The position numbers and the translations under genes were made by a program. The notes below the pieces were generated by a model. The model was not told where the DNA came from. It was given only the letters and a program-made list of their open reading frames with translations, and did no database searches. From Blasia pusilla (taxonomy: Eukaryota > Marchantiophyta > Marchantiopsida > Blasiales), in assembly GCA_050084515.1 (NCBI GenBank), contig CM114273.1, forward strand, positions 34,658,001 to 34,722,000: a DNA stretch of 64,000 nt. Reading direction: 5' to 3'. Below are positions 47,756 through 59,500 of the stretch, one piece after another. Position 1 is the first letter of the stretch, and every line of letters begins with the position of its first letter.

Positions 47756-49575
47756 AAAACAGGAATTCATAACCTTGTTGTTGATGATGCTATTATTAAT
47801 ACCGCATTATTGGAAGTCCATTATTATTTACAAGATCAAGGAAAGAGACTATCTGACTTCCCAGACATGCCCCAAGCTAATTTCGAAAGCCTTCATTCAT
47901 ACTCATATTTGGAGGAACAAGAGCTATCATATGACACGGAAGAATTATTTGAGCAAGTGCCATTGGGAGAAGTGTGCCTAAACAAAGGACAACGCATGAT
48001 ATGGGACGCTATACATGATGAGCTTGATCAAATATGTGCAAATGCTCCACCATCTCCAAAAAAAATTTTCATCGATGGTCCAGGTGGAACTAGAATTTTT
48101 TTTTTATATAATCTTCTTCTTGCAAGTGTAAGGAGCGTTAGAGGTATAGCATTGGCTGTAGCATCATTTGGTATAGCTGCCCTATTGTTAGACGGAGGAC
48201 GTACTGCTCATTCACGCTTCAATATCCCCATTAATCTTCATGAAAGCTCTACTTGCAAGTAAGTACCATAAGTTATCTTAATTAGCTTCAATTTTGTTAA
48301 TTGCTCAAATTATTTCAGCTTCTAATTTTCTTCCCTTTATGCTAGTAGTTTATCGGTCAATAGTGATGGAGCGCGCTTAATCCGTGAGGCGATGCTCATT
48401 ATATGGGATGAGGCACCTATGGCTCATCGTCATGCCTTTGAGGCCGTGAATCGAACCTTACAGGATATCATGGGAGTTGTTTCGGATGATTTACGGCAAT
48501 TACCGTTTGGTGGAAAACTTATGGTATTTGGTGGTGATTTTCGTCAAGTGTTGCCTGTTGTTCGTCATGGGGATCGACCGCAAATCATCCAAGCTACCAT
48601 AAAGAGATCATCTCTTTGGTCTAATGTAAGGGTCATGAAGTTGAAAACAAACATGAGAATTCAAAGGTTGGATGCTCATTTGCGTGATGAACAACAAGCT
48701 TTTGCTGATTGGTTATTGGAAGTGGGAAGAGGGTCGTGTACTTTTACACCCTCATTTGGGAGAAGACTTTATACGATTACCATATGATATTGTTACTAAT
48801 AGTAACAAAATATGTGATCTTATTGATTTGATCTATGGAGATTTTCTTAGCCGATTCCATGACATTGATTTCTTAAGAGATACAACTATTTTGGCTTTGA
48901 GAAATAAAGATGTTGACGATATAAATGCACACGTTATGTCTCGGTTCCCGGAGAGGTAATCCTTTAGACTTATCTCATTTGTACTTCTATCAATATGTTT
49001 TTTGGAAGTTTGGATACTAATATTTCCATTTCTCACTAATACATTACATATTGTGTACATGAGCATATTTACCTTAGCCTTGACTCTATTCCAAATGAGA
49101 GAATGAGTCATATCTATCCAACTGAATTCTTGAACATATGCTTGCCTTCTGGACTTCCTCCGCATCGTTTGTGTTGAAGATTGGTGCACCAATCATGCTC
49201 TTACGAAACATGAATGGGTCACATGGACAAGCAAACGGGACAAGATTGGTGATTCGTGGATTTATGAGACATTGCATCGATGCTGAAATTATCACCGGGA
49301 AAAATATTGGAGATCGTGTTTTTATTCCACGTATTCCATTGATTGCATCAGATTCTGGTTTGCCATTTGATTTGCGTAGGTTTCAATTCCCTGTTAGACC
49401 GATTTTTGTTATGAGTATTAATAAGTCGCAATGTCAAACTTTGCAAAAAATTGACATTTACTTGTCTACTCCTGTATTTTCTCATGGTCAATTGTATGTA
49501 GCATTATCTAGAATAGGAAAGAGAAATTCCATCCACATTACCATTAGAAAAAATAAACATTCAAATAAAAAATGA
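47756..49575 (+). pseudogene. PIF1-family helicase of the Helitron-like gene
   Basis: SF1B DNA helicase that would unwind DNA for rolling-circle transposition. The frame is open 47756-48258, then intron, then 48345-48787 and a last part 49138-49575. The Walker A position reads IDGPGGTRIFF instead of GPGGTGKTF, so the nucleotide-binding Lys is lost. Later motifs are kept: SFGIAALLLDGGRTAHSRF, Walker B IIWDEAPM, FGGDFRQVLPVV, LKTNMRIQ, GAPIMLLRNM and the C-terminal INKSQCQTL with LYVALSRIG. A frame change near 48780 and a gap around 48960-49137 break the end. Confidence 0.82.
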
Positions 49576-50480
49576 TTACACACGAAATATAATATATAAA
49601 GAAATATTAAAATAAAATTAATTTGATAAAATACATCTTCACTCTATGCTACCTTATTTCACCCGTGCATCAAACCGGCCTCGTCTCTTATTAAACCCGC
49701 CAAGGACCTAAAATGCATTCGTGTTATGCGGAGGAAGTATAGGTTTGAAAATGTAGGAGCCGACCGCATCCGAAGGTGAAGACCGGGTTTCGCGCGTCCT
49801 TTCAGTCCCATCCTGGCCCTTCGCAATGAGCATCTCCGGCCCTTTGAGGCGTGCCAGCACGGAACGTGGCTCCGGTAACGCCCGGAAACCGGCCGGGACA
49901 AAACGCAGAGAGAACGGCCGTGCAAAGCATCGCTTAACCGCAGGTGAGATTCTTACCCGAGGAAGTCGCTCCGGATGGATGACTCGCCACTCCGCATGGC
50001 ACGTGGTAGCCCGGTCGGGTTCAATTTGCGGCCTTGCGGCAACGGACAAGCGCTTGCTTGTACCAGGCAAATTCCCAGCTTCCCGTCGCCTCGCCGTCAG
50101 AGTTTCCCGGCAATCCGAGGGAATCTTGCAGCACAGAGTCAAACGCCCATCCGGGAATCCGGACCTCCCGCAGTCCCGCTCGCTACAAGAGCCATCGGGC
50201 GAAGCGTGTCCCACAAGCTGGAGCTCGCAGTAGCAGGCAGTGAGTGAGTGACACGCAGTACGGCTAACTTATCCTCGACTCCTGGTTTCACTTCGTCGCC
50301 TCCGGACCCGACCTGCGGCGAGTCGCTGCGGGTTGCAGGGGGACGCTAACATCCCGCTCAAGTACGAACCCATCTATCCTCGCTACCTATTCGTAGTAAA
50401 GGTATATGCTACGCGCGCGGCACACGCCGCTTGCCCGGGATAGCACCGAGTTCCTTACTGAGGTCAGGAGCGTATAACGG
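49576..50480. other. CpG-rich upstream region, no supported gene
   Basis: From about 49.66 kb the sequence switches from AT-rich Helitron DNA to GC- and CpG-rich sequence. Open frames exist on both strands (for example 49826-50233 plus, 49708-50214 minus) but are Arg/Pro/Ser-rich mirror images and match nothing known. It could be the distal promoter or CpG island of the receptor-like gene. Confidence 0.35.
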
Positions 50481-51900
50481 GTGGAGCGGTGACGGGCGAT
50501 GGAAGCTTGCGTCAGTTTCGCGACTCGGGGTTTGAGCGAGAGCGCATGGCGGATTCGAGGATAGGAGAGCGGAGAGGAGCAGGGGCGGAATCGAGGGGTT
50601 GCGGGGGATCGATCATTGAGGGGTGTAAGGGAAGGTTGAGAAGGAGAGCCACGGATCGATCGAACCGAGGTCGAGCGGAGGCGTCGTGGAGTGTGATAAG
50701 AGTAGAGAGACATTTCGCGTCTGGTTCGGACGGATTCGCAGCGGGGGGATTGGTTGAGTAGGAGGAGAGGGAAGTGAGTCGGATTGGCAAGCGAGCGAGT
50801 GGCTCAAGTGTAGTCCCTCATCGTAGCAGAGGAGGACGCGCGATCTGGGAGGGAAGAAATGGGACGGTTGTTGAGGGGAGTAGCAGCTCTGATCCAGTCG
50901 GTTAGGATGCTGAGAATGCACATGCCACATCTGGCGCACTTCCTGTTCAGAAGATACTTCCTTCTGTCTCTGTAGAGTTCCCAGCCGCGGTCGAGCGGAA
51001 GCTTGCGAGTCGAGCGAGTCGGCCATTAGAGAAGAGGACCGTGAGGAGGAGGAGGAGGAGGAGGAGGAGGAGGAGGAGGAGGAGGAGGAGGAGGAGGAGG
51101 AGGAGGAGAAGTGGATTGATTTGTTGTGCGTCAGGTTTCCCGTTTGCTTCGGCGATCAGAAGGTTTTGAGGGGCCTTCGCCTCTCGGGTAACAGGGTTGG
51201 TATGTGGGAATTGAGAGGTCTGGACTTCCATCACGTTGGTTGTGCAAAGCTAGCTTCCAAGACATGGAGAGTTAACAGGCGCACTTGTGTGTACAAATCC
51301 ACGCAGCTGATGATTATAATTCAGTCGGACAGTGGAGAGTTCAACGTCAGATCTTCCGATCAGTTCGACATACTCGCGGACTTGGGTTGAACGTAACACC
51401 CCAATTTCCCCACCTGCCCACTCTCGCTTCCCACATTCCAACGAAAATCGGTGGTGTTCGAGAGGGCTTGTATAGTCGGCCGATACATACATTTCTACTC
51501 CTTCCGTCACGAGTCCCCGTCCTTGTAACTCTCCTCGCTTTCCAACGAGTGGTGAGCGGGGAATGCCCATCATCTCGGAGTCAAATTCGAGCTTTGCCGA
51601 CTCGGGGAGCCCCTCCCTCCGACACTGCGCAGAGAATGGGACTACTGCCTTTTGCGTCGACGCTGAAGAGAAGCCTAATGTTCACAGCACTGCTCTGGCC
51701 AAGTGCGGACTCTCAAGAAGTTGGTCCTTCAGCAGCTTCCGGGGCTTCGGGGTTCCTTGACGTCGCTCCTCTGGCTGTTTTCGGAGAGATGATGGTCGAT
51801 CCTTCATGAGGTAGATAGCTGTAGATTTTTCTTTGCCTTTTCGTTTGTAGCCTGCGTCAGAGCGAAGCTTCCGTAGGGCAGGAGGGCCGATTGCGAAGAG
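50481..51900 (+). promoter_or_regulatory. Promoter and probable 5' leader of the receptor-like gene
   Basis: GA- and CG-rich sequence with many short upstream open frames before the likely start codon at 51901, and a (GAG)22 tract at 51043-51108. Long GA-rich leaders are common in plant regulatory genes. A transcription start was not assignable; an intron in the leader is possible. Confidence 0.35.
51043..51108 (+). repeat. (GAG)22 microsatellite
   Basis: A perfect 66-base GAG repeat upstream of the receptor-like gene. On the minus strand it yields a poly-Leu open frame, an artefact. Confidence 0.95.
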
Positions 51901-54900
51901 ATGATCATGGGGTCGGCGAGCTCGCCGCTGCTGTTGGAGCATGTAATTAATGGGAATAGTTGGACAGATTTCGGGGCTTCCGCCGACTTCGAACCGAACA
52001 CACGAAATTGTACGCCATCAGCGCTGGTCGATGGGAAAAGGTCGAATTCTTTGTCATCCACGCACCCCGAGCCGGAACCGCTACAATCTTCGCGCACGGA
52101 TTCTTCGATGCCTCCGAATCGGCATCGCCAGTACAGAGGGACTGATCTCACGCCGCCGCATGTTGAAGTGACAGTACAAGATTCCACGTCATCGGATCGT
52201 CATGCGCTCCCCGATTCCTCGAGGCCTTCCACTCTATCTCCCCGTCGAGAATCCGTGCATCCCAAACTGAAAGCGATAATTTCTTCTCCCCCGGAGCTTC
52301 GTGAGCATAGTCCGACAACCTCCTCCGGTCCCTTAGCCCCTTCCACCCCATCTGCGCACCGAGAATTCAAAGGTTCCAGTTCCCACAAACACTTCGCCCG
52401 CCGTGAGCGCAGACTGCCGAATTGCCCCAGGCCGCACTCTTCCAGGCCGTCTTCCCATCGCGAAACCAGAGGGCTGGGCGCCTCCAGAGCTTCAGCGCAC
52501 TCCCAAATCCGAGCTCCGGAGCCCTCTAAATCTGTGGATTCAGCAGCTCTACGGGATGGCGCACCGGGTGCTTCTGAGTCTGCTTGGGAGACGCCTCCGA
52601 GTGGCAGTAAAGTGCGGAAGGTGTACAGAAGGCTTCTTTCGCATCCGGGAGACGAGCTGGAACGATTCCGATCGAGCCTCTTCTTTCTGGGACTCGATCA
52701 GTCTACGAGAGTGCGCATGGCTTTCTCCTGGATTCTCTTCTTCCTCTTCACCGCACTGGTGCCTGCGTTGACCACATTTTACGTGTCTTGTGAGAATTGC
52801 GATGACGAGCACAGCCATCCTTTCCAGAAACTCGTGGATTTATCGGAATCTGTTCTAGCAGCGGTCTCCTTCTTTTGTTTGTGGAGCATTCTACGCAAAT
52901 TTGGACTCCGCAAGGTGCTCCTTTTGGACAGGATTTGTGGCGATTCGATGGATGTTCGGCACGACTACGAAAGCGAACTGCATGTGCGTATGATTCTCTC
53001 CCCCTTGAAACCCTCTCATACCTGCGTCGTGACTTTGCACACCGTTGTTTCTCGGGACTGGCTGAAGACCCAACTCCACGAGACGAAACTGTGCTGCGTC
53101 TGCTCTCAGCGTCAGCCCCAAGTGGAATTCAATGTCCTGTCTGTTCCTGTGATAGGCAGACTGTCTATTTTCACTCCTGCACAGGTACTGCGTGTTCATG
53201 TCAGGGTTTTCGGTCGACGCCTTAGCCCACATGGTCTCAAAGAGCTTCACTGTTATGGGCTGGATCAGACGACATGACGAACTTGAATTGACGTCTTTTT
53301 CTGTCTCTCTCTCACTTGCTCCTTCACTTGCTTCTCTCTCTACGCCCATCCCAGTCTCAAGCACCGTCCAACCAGGGCGCGGGGTGTATGGTCGCAAGTC
53401 TACGACAGGCACTACTTAATGAGTACAGTATCTCTCTCTCTGATTGGGGATCCCTATCAGGTAAAGTAGATGGTGTGGTGAAGAGTTTCTTGGTTGACAC
53501 TTGGAAGCTCCGCACAAACACGTTGTTTGGTCAGCACTCACACTATATGAGAGTGTCTCCCTCCTCTCATGTGGTACCTTCTTCACTTGCATCTCTCTCT
53601 ACACCCATCCCAGTCTCAAGCACCGTCCAACCAGGGCACGGGGTCTATGGTCGCAAGGCTATGACAGGCACTACTTAATGAGTACAGTCTCTCTCGGTAG
53701 CACACTTTCATGAGACTGACTCGTACTGAACGTGGATTCTTTTGCAGAATGCGTTCAAGTTGCTGTTGCTAATTGTCTTTCCTGGTCTTCTTCTGGTAAC
53801 CGTTCACCAAGCCTGGTGGTACACTTACGTTTCGGTTGAATTGCCCTTTCTTCCTCCACATAGTGCTTATCGCATCATCTTGTGCATCGCATCGATTACG
53901 TCCTGGCTATACAAGTCCACAGTCTTTCTGTTCGTATGCGTGCTCTTCAAGCTGATGTGTTCGCTTCAAATATTCCGTCTACAAGGATACATCAAGCTTT
54001 TGGAAGAAACAAGCGAGGTAGAGATCATTCTTCAAGAGCACATACGCATACGGGACCAGCTGCTGATGATCAGTCACCGATTCAGAGTATTTGTTGTCGT
54101 GTCAATGCTCACGATCACGTGCAGTCAGTTGATATCTCTTTTTTTCATCAGCGATTCGAAGAACCGCGTCAACTTCTTCAGAGTTGGTGACTTAGTGGTA
54201 AGAAGATGGACATCTTTAGGGACATTTTCGTTTGTGATCGAGTAAGGGTTTCAGCTACTGTGGTGTTGTTTACCTTATCCAGTCACTCTCCACACTTCCA
54301 TTTTGAAGTGGAGCGGTTTCGTGTCACGCAGTGGTCTTTTGATAGGTCGGACAGAGAGCCAGTGATTTCGAATAGAGTGATATGGTTAATGGCAAGAGGA
54401 TTAGACAGGTATTCGACAGGCTGTGCTAACTTTCTGGACGGACATTCTCTGCAGGTCTGCTCATTTGTTCAACTAAGTGGGCTTGGGATCTGTCTCCATG
54501 GAGCTGCGAAAATCACGCACAGAGCGCAACGAATCATGTCAATTGTGACCCAGTGGCACGCACTAGTAACTTGCAGTCCATACAATATGCTAGCATCTGC
54601 CTACGATCTGTCAGCATCAACACCCTCTCTCGGACCTGCGCATCGATATCTTTACAACCCAACAACTGGCGATCCGGAAGCATCCATTAATGTGTGTAGG
54701 AGACCTCCAGGCATTCACGAGCTCAATCTCCATGATCCCGAGGAGTTTCAGAAACGGCAAGCTCTAGGTAAATGTCCTTCTCTTATTGATTATTGATTTT
54801 GGTCTAAAAATTCCTCACTCTTCTGGAGGTACCGGTTGTGGGTTGCCATACTCCTCAGATCATCCTTGATCCTTGACTGGCTTGTGTAAGAGTCCCAACT

Positions 54901-56539
54901 TGAGATCTAGTATGAGATTTCCACAAACCGAACAGTACAGAGGGACTTTTACTCTTCTTTCAAAATTGGTTTCTATTTTCCCTCTTCGTTCAGTCAATAT
55001 TGGATCATGGCTGGATAGAGAATGAGCATGAAATTTCAACCAGGGCAGTAGTCAGGTAAGAGGTAAGGAAGCCAGCACCCTTCGAAGCAATAATGCACAA
55101 TCCCATGCCAGCCCGGCACATTGTGTGGTCATTCCTTGGGAAAAAAATCACTTGATAGGCCATAATTTTTTTTGTGGAATATCTCTCAGTGAGTGATCGC
55201 CAATAGAACTTTTGGCCTGGTGAGATTTGAATGAAGTGCTGGAATACTTCACTAGATCTTTCATCCCTCTGGGGATCATAACGACTCCTAGTCCTGTGTT
55301 CTTCTCAGTGACATGCCTGATGGCGTCTGATAATGAAAGTCTGATTCGAGCCAGACCATGAAAGTGCAGCAAGCATGCTTGTTACACCTTCATGTCCCAG
55401 TGCGCACTTTGTCACAGTTTTTAACTCTTCTCTCATACTAGATCAACAACATAATGACAGATAGTACACAACAGCATGACTGTAGCATGGGTGGATTGTG
55501 CATTGGTGATACGAAACAAACTAAATAGAGTGTGCTTCTTAGGTTTGGGATCAGAAATAAGGCATTCCATCTAAGGAACACTATTTTGCTCACTCTTGGT
55601 TTCCCCTGGGCAGTGAATCTCACCATTGACTTTCCTTCCCAACATCTCCAACTCTCTCCCTCTGGTACATCGACACTGAATGAGCATTGGGTATCAGGGT
55701 TGTCTTAGAAAAGAGAGAATGTGAAGAGATGTCAGAGTGAGGAGGTTTTGGTTTCGAACGGCCAGTCTGGGGTGGTTCTTTGATTTAGAGTGAGAATCTT
55801 GATGAGTGGAAAGACTGGTGTGGATAACGCGTGGGTTTTCAATCGAGTTTCTACATAACTAGGGTCCCGAGAACAAATGTGGACGGTTGGTAGGAGTGAG
55901 GATTGGTGTGGATGAAGCATAGGTTTTCAATCGAGCTTCTACGTAACTAGGGTCTCAAGAACATATGTGGACGGTTGGTAGGAGTGAGGCGATGGAATAG
56001 TGAGGACTATTCAGAAAGAAAACTGAGAGGAACTCGAAAGCAGATTGGATAAAGGAAAGACAATGAGTGGAGGTGAGACATTGTGATCCCACAGACAAGA
56101 ACTTGGATAGATGTACATATGGATTGAAGAGAATCTCCATATAAGTGGACACCCAGTGGCAGGAGACGGGATGTGCTCAGATTAGATATGCTATGAGTTT
56201 CCAATCTACTTGAGTGCAACTGATGACGGTGTTATTGTTTGTTGTTGCAGTGAACTATCTCCAGTTTTCCAATGCAGGCATTTCTATATATGGTTTTATT
56301 CTAGACCGGAGTTTTCTGTATGCTATGTTTGGCATTCAGATCTCTCTCACCTTATTCATTCTCTAGTTGATGACTGATTTCTAGTGCCATTGGTTTATGT
56401 TGCAGTGAGCTACCTGCAATATTCCAATGCTGGCATTTCGCTGTATGGCTTTGTTCTGGACCGTGCCCTTCTCTTTGGTCTGTTTGGCATTGAATTGCCC
56501 CTCATGTTGTTTATTCTTGGGAAGCAATTAGTGACATAG
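51901..56539 (+). CDS. Gustatory-receptor-like seven-transmembrane protein (DUF3537 family)
   Basis: DUF3537 proteins are plant homologues of animal gustatory/odorant-receptor-like channels; their plant role is unknown. Exons 51901-52983, 53748-54197 and 54455-54767 join in frame by GT-AG introns to one of two last exons (56251-56366 or 56406-56539), giving 653 or 659 aa, longer than I expect for the family (about 400-450 aa, from memory). Residues 1 to about 235 are Ser/Pro/Arg-rich and look disordered. Seven hydrophobic segments follow: TM1 about 271-294 (FSWILFFLFTALVPALTTFY), TM2 about 311-332 (SVLAAVSFFCLWSIL), TM3 starting FKLLLLIVFPGLLLV, TM4 in SWLYKSTVFLFVCVLFKLM, TM5 VFVVVSMLTITCSQLISLFF, TM6 VCSFVQLSGLGICLHGA, TM7 in the last exon (NAGIS-YGF-LDR). 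The ATG at 51901 is the first in the open frame; an upstream exon cannot be excluded. Intron 1 and intron 3 contain repeats. Retaining intron 1 would read through in frame to 53277. Confidence 0.85.
53305..53695 (+). repeat. Dispersed intronic repeat, copy in intron 1 of the receptor-like gene (tandem)
   Basis: Two tandem units share CCCATCCCAGTCTCAAGCAC, then ATGGTCGCAAG and GACAGGCACTACTTAATGAG. Between them is GATGGTGTGGTGAAGAGTTT with TTTGGTCAGCACTCACA. The whole is the reverse complement of the repeat in AOC intron 1 (22905-23430). Confidence 0.7.
55813..55988 (+). repeat. 88-base tandem duplication in intron 3
   Basis: 55813-55900 and 55901-55988 are adjacent copies of the same 88-base unit (both end GTGGACGGTTGGTAGGAGTG) with about a dozen differences. 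Confidence 0.85.
56251..56366 (+). CDS. Alternative last exon A of the receptor-like gene (TM7)
   Basis: Preceded by a T-rich acceptor ending TTGTTGCAG. Joined to exon 3 in phase 1 it encodes VNYLQFSNAGISIYGF and a hydrophobic helix, ending LFIL then TAG. It aligns with exon B at 25 of 38 residues (hand count) but stops six codons earlier. Confidence 0.75.
56406..56539 (+). CDS. Alternative last exon B of the receptor-like gene (TM7)
   Basis: Acceptor TTATGTTGCAG 39 bases after the stop of exon A, same phase. It encodes VSYLQYSNAGISLYGF and ends LFILGKQLVT. Since A has its own stop and no obvious donor, the two are predicted to be mutually exclusive acceptors of exon 3. Confidence 0.75.
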
Positions 56540-59500
56540 AACTAGTTTTGCTCAAGTGGCATTTTCTCCACCAGTTCTTCTTCAGGAAGCTGTTCATCAG
56601 TTTAGGGTATCAGTAGAGTAACCTTTGCTAAGCTTCCGTCTTCCTCACCCGCGAGCCCAATCTGGAAGAAACAAGATGTCACCTACTGCCACATGATGGG
56701 CAAGCCTACCATCCAGCTCTCTGCGGGAGCCTCAACTCTTGGTTGGAGTAATTCCTCCCCGGTGATGGAGCAGCTCCCAGGTATTCTCATGAAGATTCAA
56801 GGAGGGCTTGGCCAGTTGATGGATGTGATTGAAGATAATGCCTACAAGTGCATGAACATTGGAGCTCTCTACACTGGGAATAGTGTCAAAGGGTGATCAA
56901 CTGAGGACCACGGAATGTTGTAGCAAGTAAGCAACCAAGAGCTCAAAGGATGTGAATAATGAATGTCAAATAGGATTAGGACCCATTAGGACCCACAAAA
57001 TCATCGCATCACTTTCCGATTTCCAGGTATTGTATAGCATCATATTCGACCAAAGCCTTCGATATGTGGTAGTGACTTGAATTCAGGAGGCTGATGGGAT
57101 CTGGATCTTGTGGTCATGTTGTCTCTTTTAACTACCTTTCCTGGCACTGTTTCACCTCATCCTACCCTCACCAAGCCATCTTCTCTCATTGTACATGTTT
57201 CTGTCTCATGAAATCTTGTGTGGAGATACATCCTCCTTAGCCTTCAATGGGTCTCTGGAAAGTCAGACCAGACTCACTACTCTGCAAATAGTGATGTGGT
57301 CTAGTGTGGCATTGTGGGCCGTTACTGTAAGTCGGGAACCTCAGCATAAGCTTACTAATCTTCGAGTGGGAGTTTGTTGAAGTGATCATAATTGCCCAAC
57401 ACTTAAACTAGAAGTGTATGCACAAAGTTGTGCAAGAGAAGTATGTTAAGGGAAGTGCCAAGAGAACTAGAAAAGTTGCACTACTGTTGTTTAGGCAAGA
57501 AAGGAAATTACATGAGTTTTTGTAAAGTTCGATGGGAACAGGAATTTACTCTCAGGAGACGAGATGCACTTAAGTAGTCAAAGGGATCTAGCTGCCCATT
57601 CTGATGTGCTAACACTTTAATAAAGCCAAGGAAAAACAGAAGATCAATGACTTACTTCTTTTAGGAGGAATGGATTACAAAATATTGGTTTCAGATAAAA
57701 ATATTTCTAAACGAGTGTTTGGGAGTTGCATCATCCTCTGCGTACTCCCTCACCAGTGCCATGAGAGTTAGCCTTGGTGGTGGAACCTCAGGTGGGAGGT
57801 ATCATGGAGGCACACTTCCACTGGCTAGACTTGTCATCAACATTACATAGTGATGCTCAAGTCCATACTTGCACTGCATTTTACGTTCAAGCATGCATTA
57901 AGCATATCCTAGTGTGAGATAATAAGAGAAAGAGCAGTCTTGACGAGAGTTAAAATGAATTTGTGAATTTCCTAACTATGTGTTGGGGTGAGAATCACTC
58001 CAAAGCCTCTCATGACATTAACCAAAGGGAAGTTGGCCAAGCATGTCCGTGACCCTATGGTTGGGAAAATGCCTTCCCCAATTCCACCCAAATAGATCCC
58101 TCTCACTCTCCTAGTAGCGGAAAATAAAGCCAGAGAAAGGAAAAAATGATCTGAATTTACCAAGTTCGGGAAGAAAAAGAGCGGGGTTGTTATTTGACAA
58201 CATTTAGATTTTTGGAATACTTAAAATCATAAAATGGTTAAACATTTTATGATTTATGTGTAAGAGTGTTACAAGAATTATATGAGTCTACTCTAGGTAC
58301 TTATGAGATAGTGTACGCACAAATGCTTGGAAGTATGTTTCAAGTTCTTTGCAAGTGCTTTGCGAGTGTAGTAGGTATTGTTTGCAAGTGCATGAACTAC
58401 AAAAAGTTGAGACCCCCGACTAAACAGGGTTCAAACTCAATTTCGGTTAGTTTTTTGTCATTATGATCTTTCTCCTCTATATTTTACCTTTCATGTCCCA
58501 TCTTTGCTAGCTCCTCATCCCATTTTATTTTTATCATATCGTGAGGGTGGCTATGCCATATGCAAAGAGGAGGTTAGATGCACCATGGAACACCTTTGCC
58601 TCCTCCCTAGTGTATTATTACAATATCTTTTGTAACATACTACAAATACAAAAAGTATTGTTCGCAAGTGCATGGAGGTCTGCGTAGGTAGTGTCGACAC
58701 GGGAGCGGCGCGGGTCGGGAAAGCAGGAAGAGAAGCATGTTCGGGCAAGGCACCATAGCCGCCGTGAAAGTGGCGATTTTTAAGTGCAAACAATTTTAGG
58801 TCAGGGTAGAGTCGCCAGAAGTCAGCTAGAAGAAGGGCAACCGAGTAGACAACGCAAGAGCTTTGAGAAGAGGGACCCGAGGAGACGATGGGTGTAGATT
58901 CGCCGCGAACGCTAGGCAACAGAGGTAGTATCGATAACCTTTATTTTCTTTTTTTCAATAAATATTTTCTTTTTTTCAATAAAGGCGTTTTGCAATGAAA
59001 GTTTTCAGTAGTAAGCATATCTCTCTCCTTGAGGGAGGGATCCATGAGGAGCCATGCCATGTATGCATCAATACATGGAGGTTAGAGTAGGCCAAGAGGG
59101 AGCTTTAGTAGGCAGATCTTGAGGTCGGAGGAAGGAGCGAGGAGCTCTACGTACGAGGTATGTGAGAAGGAAGGTATGGTGGAAGGAAGCACATTCACAA
59201 CTTCACGTTAGGTTTTGAGGGAGATGTGGGCTTGGAGAAAAGAGGAAGAGCTAAGACGGAGAAGGCACGTGTGGTAACTACGTAACCCAGTGTCCAAGGT
59301 TTCGTGGCGTGGTAGTCTCATCACCGTACTAGGAAGTGGGTAACCATGGTAGTCGAGCTACATAGTGTGCTAGATCTACATAGTAGGAGAGATTTTTGAG
59401 ACTTGTTGTATTCCGACCATGGATGGGATTTGTTATGGTGTTGTGTCGAGAGATTTCCTTCCAATAAGGGTTGACCTTCTAGTTATGATAATTGTTAATG

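Larger units (their letters stand above)
45431..49575 (+). mobile_element. Helitron-derived gene (Rep domain missing, PIF1 helicase altered)
   Basis: A run of exon-like pieces on the plus strand: duplicated small exons (45431-46173), a Helitron-protein middle region (46492-47618) and a PIF1-family helicase (47756-49575). Several pieces are separated by GT-AG introns that keep the frame, so the gene was spliced. The HUH Rep nuclease normally located before the DNRWVVPYNP segment is absent, and the helicase P-loop lacks its lysine. The true 5' (TC) and 3' (CTRR plus hairpin) ends were not identified. Confidence 0.8.

Noticed and set aside
49708-50247. Overlapping open frames on both strands in the CpG-rich block
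   Set aside because: Several frames are open at once, as expected for GC-rich DNA; none has a recognisable domain.
52984-53277. C-terminal continuation of the receptor-like exon 1 frame
   Set aside because: Sequence after 52983 begins GTGCGT and loses the membrane-protein pattern, which resumes at 53748; treated as intron 1.
56693-56896. 67-codon open frame after the receptor-like gene
   Set aside because: Composition is protein-like but no family recognised and no splice or promoter evidence; left as flank.
58551-58919. 122-codon minus-strand open frame
   Set aside because: No similarity recognised; a GC-rich stretch explains the lack of stops.
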